From Candidatus Saccharibacteria bacterium UBA6224 (GTDB lineage Bacteria; Patescibacteriota; Saccharimonadia; Saccharimonadales; UBA4665), in contig DJWS01000010.1 of assembly GCA_002441585.1 (NCBI GenBank), positions 1 to 5,047 of the forward strand: 5,047 nucleotides of DNA. Direction: 5' to 3'. The position numbers and the translations under genes are program-made. The first letter of the stretch is position 1. Every line of letters starts with the position of its first letter. The notes beneath the pieces are model-generated. The model was given only the letters and a program-made list of their open reading frames with translations, was not told the origin of the DNA and did no database searches. This document shows, in pieces, positions 1-3,626 of this stretch.

Positions 1-45
1 CCTTCACCGTCATGCTCAAGCGCGATTAGTTTATAACGCCGATGC

Positions 46-74
46 TTGCCCCGGCCGAACGACACTCGTATACT
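46..74 (+). promoter_or_regulatory. Predicted sigma70-type promoter of the kinase-like gene
   Basis: A -35 hexamer TTGCCC (46-51, 4 of 6 consensus) is separated by 17 bp from a -10 hexamer TATACT (69-74, 5 of 6 consensus). The predicted transcription start is near position 81, giving a leader of about 56 nt before the ATG at 137. The last two bases of the -10 and the start point lie inside an 8-bp inverted repeat, so the promoter is probably regulated. The call rests on hexamer match and spacing only. Confidence 0.5.
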
Positions 75-96
75 AGTGCGATATCAGACGCACTAG
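73..96. repeat. 8-bp perfect inverted repeat over the -10/start point; candidate operator
   Basis: CTAGTGCG (73-80) and CGCACTAG (89-96) are exact reverse complements separated by 8 nt. The repeat covers the end of the -10 hexamer and the predicted start near 81. The transcript would contain only the right arm, so a DNA-level operator is more likely than an RNA hairpin. No T-run follows, which argues against a terminator. It is not a CIRCE element: the AGTGC/GCACT half-sites face the opposite way and the spacer is 8, not 9. Confidence 0.5.
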
Positions 97-113
97 ACGT
101 GAAAATAAATCCC

Positions 114-119
114 AAGGAG
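114..119 (+). promoter_or_regulatory. Shine-Dalgarno-like AAGGAG at unusually long distance from the start
   Basis: AAGGAG is the only strong Shine-Dalgarno match before the kinase-like gene, but it lies 17 nt from the ATG at 137, beyond the usual 5-10 nt. It directly abuts another ATG at 120, which is too close for efficient use. No upstream in-frame start can rescue the spacing because TAG at 128-130 closes the frame. A weak AGG at 129-131 sits 5 nt from ATG 137. How this start is selected is unclear. Confidence 0.4.
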
Positions 120-136
120 ATGCATAGTAGGCTCAC

Positions 137-895
137 ATGACAGTCATCAAGCTTGATAATATCGATGAGTTTCGCAAAGTCTTGCGGGATTACAAGGTCT
201 CGGACGAGGCCAAGCAACTCCTTGCCAGCATGAACGTCGTTGCCTTGAGCGGCGTAGCTGGTGGTGGACGCAACACGGTTATAAATTACTTGGTCGAGCA
301 TTACAATTACCATTTCGTAGTCTCGGACACAACCCGTCCACCGAAGCTTCGCGACGGCAAAATGGAAGTGGACGGCGTCAATTATTTTTTCCGGAAAGAA
401 AAAGATATCTTGGATGACATCAAGAAGGGCGCGTTTCTCGAGGCCGAGGTAATCCATAACCAGCAGGTTTCCGGCACGAGTATTCGTGAACTGCAACGGG
501 CCAAAGATTCCAATCAAATTCCAATCATGGAGATGGAGTTTGGCGGAATCGAGAACCTTCATAATGCCAAACCCGATGCCCACATCATCGGTCTGTTGCC
601 ACCGAGCTATGAAGTGTGGATCAAGCGGTTCCGCGGCCGCGAGGAAATCACCGACCAAGAATTTTATAATCGTTTGCAGACTGCCCAGCAAGTTCTGAGT
701 CGAATGCTGAGCAACCACTACTTTACCCTTGTGGTCAATGACAAGGTCGAAGACTGTGCCGAAATGATCAGACAGTTTGTCGAACATGACGAGTATTCGG
801 AAGAGCTGCGCGACAAATGCCGTGCTATCGCCGAAGATATGCTCGACAAGGTCAATGCCGAGCTGACCCGGCTCGAATCGCGCAGCGTTGCCTAG
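137..895 (+). CDS. Divergent guanylate-kinase-like protein with altered P-loop
   Basis: 252 residues that follow the guanylate kinase fold in order. They include a P-loop-like segment at 39-47 (GVAGGGRNT), the GMP-binding S63-x-T-T-R67 motif, VDGVNYFF at 78-85, GAFLEAEV at 98-105, SGTS at 112-115, an EMEFGG strand at 132-137, LPPS at 154-157, and a lid-like stretch R164-F-R-G-R168 with R179. True guanylate kinases (GMP + ATP to GDP + ADP, cytosolic, about 200 residues) have GxxGxGKS/T. Here the catalytic Lys is Arg45 and the following Ser/Thr is Asn46. The second GMP-binding Arg appears as Lys70, the GMP-contacting Tyr of NYYGTS as Ser112, and the usual IDxxG Asp as Glu134. There is also an N-terminal extension of about 35 residues and a charged helical C-terminal tail (about 218-250). 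I infer a paralogue with weak, altered or no kinase activity, so no gmk symbol is given. ATG 137 is the earliest possible start. The TAG stop lies within the hrcA CIRCE. Confidence 0.82.
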   Translation: MTVIKLDNIDEFRKVLRDYKVSDEAKQLLASMNVVALSGVAGGGRNTVINYLVEHYNYHFVVSDTTRPPKLRDGKMEVDGVNYFFRKEKDILDDIKKGAFLEAEVIHNQQVSGTSIRELQRAKDSNQIPIMEMEFGGIENLHNAKPDAHIIGLLPPSYEVWIKRFRGREEITDQEFYNRLQTAQQVLSRMLSNHYFTLVVNDKVEDCAEMIRQFVEHDEYSEELRDKCRAIAEDMLDKVNAELTRLESRSVA

Positions 896-918
896 CACTC
901 TTGCTACTTGACTGCTAA
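892..918. promoter_or_regulatory. CIRCE operator of hrcA (16 of 18 arm positions)
   Basis: CTAGCACTC (892-900), a 9-nt spacer (901-909) and GACTGCTAA (910-918) match the CIRCE consensus TTAGCACTC-N9-GAGTGCTAA except for the first base of the left arm and the third base of the right arm. CIRCE is the established binding site of the HrcA repressor. Its position immediately before hrcA implies autoregulation. The left arm contains the TAG stop codon of the preceding gene (893-895), so coding and operator sequence overlap. Confidence 0.9.
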
Positions 919-929
919 AACGCTACAAT
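901..929 (+). promoter_or_regulatory. Promoter of hrcA-grpE embedded in CIRCE
   Basis: A -35 TTGCTA (901-906) and a -10 TACAAT (924-929) are separated by 17 bp. The -35 starts at the first base of the CIRCE spacer, the same register as TTGACA in the dnaK CIRCE, so bound HrcA should occlude it. The predicted start point is near 936, inside the annotated beginning of hrcA, leaving a 5' leader of only about 0-3 nt before the ATG at 939. Confidence 0.65.
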
Positions 930-938
930 GTGAGTATT

Positions 939-1646
939 ATGACGAGCCGTCAACAGCAAATATTGCGTGCTATCGTGGAGCAGTACGCCGAGGTGGCCAG
1001 CCCCGTCGGCAGTAGCCTGCTAGCCAAAGTCTTTGGTGTGTCCAGCGCGACCGTCCGGGCCGAGATGGCCGAGCTGGAGCGCCTGGGCTATATCATGCAG
1101 CCGCACACCAGTGCCGGACGCATCCCGACCGATCGCGGATACCGATTCTATGTGAATGGCCTGGCAGAAACGAATCAGGAAACCCTATCTGAGCGTAGGG
1201 GCGAGCGGGCGCTGGCGCAACGCGTGCAAGCCGGCGGCGCTCCCGAGCGGCAGATTCGTAACGCCGTCGATACACTGGTAGAGCTGACCCAGAACCTTGG
1301 CATCGCAACTATCGGCAATCAGCTGTACATGAGTGGGCTGTCCAATTTGTTCGGCCAGCCGGAATTCATGAACGGTGCGCAGGTGCAGCAGGTGGCAACT
1401 CTGCTTGATAATCTCGAACCATGGTTGCGCGAAGCGGCACCAAACGAACCACTGAGTGTTTATATCGGTCAGGAGAACCCCATCGGTCGGACAGCCGGTT
1501 GTAGCCTGATAATCAGTCGTTTCCACAGCCCTTTCAGCGATCAGAGCTACATCGGTGTCCTGGGCCCGACCCGTCAGAGTTACCGCGAGAGCATGTTGCT
1601 TGTTCGCCGCGCTGGTCAGGAGCTAGAGGAGGCATTGTATGGCTAA
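939..1646 (+). CDS. hrcA: Heat-inducible transcription repressor HrcA, short form
   Basis: DNA-binding repressor of CIRCE-controlled heat-shock genes. Counting from ATG 939 the protein has 235 residues. An N-terminal winged helix (1-72) contains the recognition region VSSATVRAEMAELERLGYI (34-52) and the wing QPHTSAGRIPTDRGYRF (54-70), both typical of the family. The C-terminal GAF-like part keeps SGLSNLFGQPEF (132-143), IGQENP (176-181), the GCSLI strand (187-191) and GVLGPTR (206-212). Usual HrcA is about 340 residues. Here about 100 residues of the middle, including the inserted dimerisation domain, appear to be missing, with LVELTQNLGIATI joining almost directly to LYMSGLSN. The frame is intact, so this looks like a lineage form and not decay. 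An in-frame GTG at 930 would add three residues, but it lies upstream of the predicted transcription start. ATG 939 gives the family-like beginning MTSRQQQIL. The 3' end overlaps grpE by 8 bp. Confidence 0.95.
   Translation: MTSRQQQILRAIVEQYAEVASPVGSSLLAKVFGVSSATVRAEMAELERLGYIMQPHTSAGRIPTDRGYRFYVNGLAETNQETLSERRGERALAQRVQAGGAPERQIRNAVDTLVELTQNLGIATIGNQLYMSGLSNLFGQPEFMNGAQVQQVATLLDNLEPWLREAAPNEPLSVYIGQENPIGRTAGCSLIISRFHSPFSDQSYIGVLGPTRQSYRESMLLVRRAGQELEEALYG
1627..1632 (+). promoter_or_regulatory. Strong Shine-Dalgarno of grpE inside hrcA
   Basis: AGGAGG, preceded by a G to give GAGGAGG at 1626-1632, lies 6 nt before ATG 1639. It is within the last codons of hrcA, supports the grpE start that overlaps the hrcA stop, and suggests translational coupling. 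It is the best ribosome binding site in the window. Confidence 0.85.
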
Positions 1647-2136
1647 ATCTGATGCTCACAAACCAAAGCCCGCCGGCAAGCAGGATTATCGCAAGATTGC
1701 CGAAGAACTTGCTGCCGAAAATGCCCGGCTGACGGAGGCCCTGCAACGCGAACGTGCCGATGCCACCAACATCCGCCGTCGGCATGATGAGGAAATCGCC
1801 CAGCTGCGGGGCCGTACCAAGGTCGCTGTGGTCGCCGACTTACTACCAGTCATCGACAACTTCGAACGGGCGCTCAAACACGTTCCGGCAGAACTGGCCG
1901 ACAACGACTTCGTCAAGGGTGTAAACGCCATCGTCAAGCAATTCGAGAAGACCCTGACGGACATGGGCGTACAGCGCATCGAGACTGTCGGCAAACCATT
2001 TGACCCGCATTTCCACGAAGCCGTCAGTATGGAGGATGGCGATGGTGACGACGAGATCGTCAGCGAAGAGCTGCAATCCGGCTACAAGATTGGTGACGAG
2101 GTCATTCGTCACGCCATGGTAAGAGTCAGGCGCTAA
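1639..2136 (+). CDS. grpE: Nucleotide exchange factor GrpE
   Basis: Cytosolic co-chaperone that dimerises and releases ADP from DnaK, resetting the chaperone cycle. The 165 residues show the family layout. A short basic polar tail (1-14) is followed by a long charged helix predicted to form the coiled-coil dimer (about 15-62), then the conserved LLPVIDNFERAL (68-79) and GVNAIVKQFEKTL (94-106). The C-terminal beta wing carries VGKPFDPHFHEAV (117-129) and EELQSGYKIGDEVIRHAMVRV (143-163), the part that contacts the DnaK nucleotide-binding domain. Length is slightly below the usual 180-200 because the N-terminal tail is short. The ATG overlaps the hrcA stop by 8 bp and has an excellent Shine-Dalgarno, so it is cotranscribed with hrcA under CIRCE control. 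The next gene starts 3 nt after its stop codon. Confidence 0.97.
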   Translation: MAKSDAHKPKPAGKQDYRKIAEELAAENARLTEALQRERADATNIRRRHDEEIAQLRGRTKVAVVADLLPVIDNFERALKHVPAELADNDFVKGVNAIVKQFEKTLTDMGVQRIETVGKPFDPHFHEAVSMEDGDGDDEIVSEELQSGYKIGDEVIRHAMVRVRR

Positions 2137-2139
2137 ATC

Positions 2140-2580
2140 ATGAGTGACATGCTGAAGGGAACGCCCAACGAACACGGGCGGATATCTGTCGAGGCCCAAG
2201 AATTTGTGCTCGATATTACCTCGACCCTGGATCAAGATGCGGATACGACGCTATTTTTTGTATATAAGTTTCCAGGTGAATTCCAAGACAGCGCCGATGA
2301 CCCGGAACGGGCCAGGCAGGCCGAAAGGGACAGAGCCGCACGGCTAGGTCAGGGAGCACTGGAGTTTGTCACGGCCAAGCAGTATTTCGATCAGCTGTTG
2401 CCAGCGGCAGACGGTATCCAGCCGGATGAAGAACTCACTGATAAGATGGTCAAGGCAGTCGCCGGCGAACTGGAGCATGACGGTGCTCATCCCATCGAAG
2501 CAAGGTGGATAGCCGCCCAAGCCTTCAGCGTCATCGTGGAGGCCAGACAAATTGCCGCCGAACGAGCAGAGCGTCACTAA
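2140..2580 (+). CDS. Uncharacterised 146-residue protein in the hrcA-grpE unit
   Basis: I do not recognise this protein. It is soluble-looking, with no signal peptide, membrane segment or cysteine, and is rich in Asp, Glu, Ala and Gln. The N-terminal half has a hydrophobic strand-like stretch TTLFFVYKFPGEF (36-48) followed by a strongly charged segment DDPERARQAERDRAARL (53-69). The C-terminal half is predicted helical (about 97-114 and 117-145, ending AERAERH). ATG 2140 lies 3 nt after the grpE stop with a weak CAGG (2127-2130) 9 nt upstream. A second in-frame ATG at 2149 is possible. No promoter is visible in front, so it should be cotranscribed with hrcA and grpE and repressed by HrcA. A role in protein quality control is suggested only by this position. 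Evidence that it is real: an open frame that fits the operon spacing and codon choice like its neighbours (many GCC, GTC and GAC codons). Confidence 0.78.
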   Translation: MSDMLKGTPNEHGRISVEAQEFVLDITSTLDQDADTTLFFVYKFPGEFQDSADDPERARQAERDRAARLGQGALEFVTAKQYFDQLLPAADGIQPDEELTDKMVKAVAGELEHDGAHPIEARWIAAQAFSVIVEARQIAAERAERH

Positions 2581-2585
2581 TTCCA

Positions 2586-2596
2586 GTATAGTATAC
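2586..2596. repeat. Small perfect dyad overlapping the -35 of the next gene
   Basis: GTATA (2586-2590), one central base, then TATAC (2592-2596). The right arm coincides with most of the -35 hexamer at 2592-2597. It is short and AT-rich, so chance is a real possibility. Its position is what makes it a candidate operator. Confidence 0.25.
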
Positions 2597-2620
2597 AAAT
2601 AATACAAAACGTGTTATAAT
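2592..2620 (+). promoter_or_regulatory. Extended -10 promoter of the oxygenase-like gene
   Basis: A perfect TATAAT (2615-2620) is preceded by TG plus one base (2612-2614), forming an extended -10. A -35 TATACA (2592-2597, 4 of 6) lies 17 bp upstream. The predicted start is near 2627, giving a leader of about 62 nt. No CIRCE element is present, so this gene is not expected to follow HrcA directly. The 108-bp gap shows no T-rich hairpin terminator, so readthrough from the hrcA unit is possible. Confidence 0.7.
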
Positions 2621-2625
2621 ATAGA

Positions 2626-2639
2626 GATACGCTCGTATC
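2626..2639. repeat. Inverted repeat at the predicted transcription start of the oxygenase-like gene
   Basis: GATACG (2626-2631) and CGTATC (2634-2639) are exact reverse complements with a 2-nt centre. As RNA it could form a 5-bp stem with a 4-nt loop at the very 5' end of the transcript, which might stabilise the mRNA. As DNA it would be an operator over the start point. The sequence alone does not decide between these. Confidence 0.4.
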
Positions 2640-2688
2640 ATTTCTAGAGACGTATGCCAGAAAAAGATTGAGTAAAGGTATCTAACCA

Positions 2689-3513
2689 ATGTCAGAACAG
2701 CGTTATGATTCTATGTTAGCCCAAGGTAAGCCCATCGATGCATCGGCTATGGTTGATGCCGAGATGCTTCGATTGGCAACGGCTATGTCAAAAGAGTTGC
2801 CAGTCGTCCTCGACAGCATTGACCCGGACGAACTCGTGTCATACCCGAATGCAGTCGGGAATAGCCCGAAGGCTAGCTTGCATGGGATTGACCCACACCA
2901 GTCGACGGCCCATGGCTGGGATCCTGGCACGAACACGGGCCTTCGTTTTCCCAACCCGACATATCCGAAGCGTCTCAGCCCGGTCATCGCGTTTCAGGTG
3001 GCAGGCGCCCATAAAGATACCAGTCGTGCCAGCGACTCTCGGCTTGAGCGGATCGCAGAAATTGGACATGAGCTGGGAGAGCGAGTTTTGGCGGCGGCAC
3101 GTGATTTTGCCCCATTTGCGCCTTACGCACATAACTTTACGACCTATGAAACGAGATCTAATGCCAATCTGGCTGGAGAGAGTTCCAGGCTGTGGCCCAG
3201 CGTTATACCTCAGGGATTTCTGCATGCCCCCCACGAAGATGGTAGCACGGCTACGGTCGGTCTGAACGCTACCGCCGAGGGCTTTGTTTACTACGATTTC
3301 GAACAAAGTCGTTTCGTCCACGAATTGCCTGAACAATATGCGTTTCTTGGCAAGGCCAACCGGGTCGGCCACAAAGCGTGTTTGCACGCTGTTGAGCGCC
3401 TGGATACCCCAGTCGTTCCGAGTACTCCATTCGATATTGCTAGGACGTCCGTAGTGGTGTTCTTGCAGGGTGATGACTTCATTCGGCGCACCACGATTAG
3501 CCCTGATAAATAA
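2689..3513 (+). CDS. Putative 2-oxoglutarate/Fe(II)-dependent oxygenase-like protein
   Basis: 274 residues with no signal peptide or membrane segment. The C-terminal half fits the double-stranded beta-helix of isopenicillin-N-synthase-like 2-oxoglutarate/Fe(II) oxygenases. An H182-x-D184 pair (in HAPHEDGST) is followed by hydrophobic strands (ATVGL, EGFVYYD) and the Pro/Gly-containing stretch LPEQYAFLGKA (213-223). Next come a distal His233 in ACLHAVE, 51 residues after H182, and R252-T-S254 in RTSVVVFL, which corresponds to the RxS that holds 2-oxoglutarate. A 19-residue gap between the distal His and the Arg is longer than the roughly 10 usual in this family. The preceding helix (about 117-139, LERIAEIGHELGERVLAAA) also fits the helix before the core. 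Substrate is unknown and the assignment is inference from motif spacing; an inactive relative is possible. ATG 2689 has AAAGG (2674-2678) 10 nt upstream. The gene has its own promoter and ends 113 bp before dnaK. Confidence 0.8.
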   Translation: MSEQRYDSMLAQGKPIDASAMVDAEMLRLATAMSKELPVVLDSIDPDELVSYPNAVGNSPKASLHGIDPHQSTAHGWDPGTNTGLRFPNPTYPKRLSPVIAFQVAGAHKDTSRASDSRLERIAEIGHELGERVLAAARDFAPFAPYAHNFTTYETRSNANLAGESSRLWPSVIPQGFLHAPHEDGSTATVGLNATAEGFVYYDFEQSRFVHELPEQYAFLGKANRVGHKACLHAVERLDTPVVPSTPFDIARTSVVVFLQGDDFIRRTTISPDK

Positions 3514-3526
3514 GAGAACGGTTCTC
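3514..3526. repeat. Palindrome directly after the oxygenase-like gene stop codon
   Basis: GAGAAC (3514-3519) and GTTCTC (3521-3526) are exact reverse complements around one base. It begins right after the TAA and is centred about 60 bp upstream of the predicted dnaK start point. No T-run follows, so it is not a convincing intrinsic terminator alone. A protein-binding site upstream of the dnaK promoter is possible. Confidence 0.35.
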
Positions 3527-3533
3527 GCTACTG

Positions 3534-3567
3534 ATTAGCACTCTTGACATGTGAGTGCTAATTTTTT
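3534..3567 (+). terminator. Hairpin plus six T's formed by the first dnaK CIRCE; possible intrinsic terminator
   Basis: As RNA, the two CIRCE arms (3535-3543 and 3553-3561) pair over 9 bp, extended to 10 by A3534 with T3562, with a 9-nt loop. Six T's (3562-3567) follow immediately, the layout of a Rho-independent terminator for transcripts arriving from the oxygenase-like gene. The stem is only moderately GC-rich (4 of 9 pairs), so efficiency may be partial. dnaK transcripts start downstream and would not contain it. Confidence 0.45.
3535..3561. promoter_or_regulatory. CIRCE operator 1 of dnaK (perfect match)
   Basis: TTAGCACTC (3535-3543), a 9-nt spacer (3544-3552) and GAGTGCTAA (3553-3561) match the CIRCE consensus at all 18 arm positions. 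The spacer begins with the -35 hexamer TTGACA, so HrcA bound here should exclude RNA polymerase from the dnaK promoter. Heat or unfolded-protein load, by reducing active HrcA, is expected to derepress it. Confidence 0.97.
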
Positions 3568-3577
3568 ATGCTACAAT
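3544..3577 (+). promoter_or_regulatory. dnaK promoter
   Basis: A consensus -35 TTGACA (3544-3549) lies inside CIRCE 1. Two -10 candidates overlap: TATGCT (3567-3572) at the standard 17-bp spacing, and TACAAT (3572-3577) preceded by TGC, an extended -10 that is 22 bp from TTGACA. The octamer GCTACAAT also occurs at the hrcA promoter (922-929). Depending on which is used, the start point falls near 3579 or 3584, just before or at the second CIRCE. Confidence 0.75.
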
Positions 3578-3582
3578 TATTA

Positions 3583-3609
3583 TTAGCACTCAAACCCGAT
3601 AACTGCTAA
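3583..3609. promoter_or_regulatory. CIRCE operator 2 of dnaK (degenerate right arm)
   Basis: TTAGCACTC (3583-3591) is a perfect left arm. After a 9-nt spacer (3592-3600) comes AACTGCTAA (3601-3609), which matches GAGTGCTAA at 7 of 9 positions. The site lies at or just after the transcription start and its right arm ends 2 nt before the GAAGGG Shine-Dalgarno (3612-3617). Its centre is 48 bp from that of CIRCE 1. Tandem CIRCE sites suggest tight or cooperative HrcA repression. The RNA form could also fold in the leader. Confidence 0.88.
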
Positions 3610-3626
3610 AAGAAGGGAAAACATTT

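Noticed and set aside
3..29. Possible C-terminal tail of an upstream gene (frame 3, ending TAG at 27-29)
   Set aside because: The eight codons look like normal coding usage, but they are too few to identify or to separate from chance.
73..96. Dyad read as a CIRCE element or an intrinsic terminator
   Set aside because: The half-sites are in the wrong order for CIRCE, the spacer is 8, and no T-run follows the right arm.
26..898. Long minus-strand open frame (290 codons) covering the whole kinase-like gene
   Set aside because: It is longer than the plus-strand gene, but the plus strand carries the guanylate kinase motifs in order, has a promoter, and is collinear with its neighbours. The minus-strand translation shows no family motif that I recognise.
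930..938. GTG at 930 as the hrcA start
   Set aside because: It lies between the -10 and the predicted transcription start, so it would be absent from the main transcript. The family-like N-terminus begins at ATG 939.
2738..3387. Overlapping frames on both strands within the oxygenase-like gene
   Set aside because: They are shadows of the 2689-3513 frame. They lack ribosome sites and family motifs, and the 2689 frame has a promoter, a Shine-Dalgarno and a coherent motif set.
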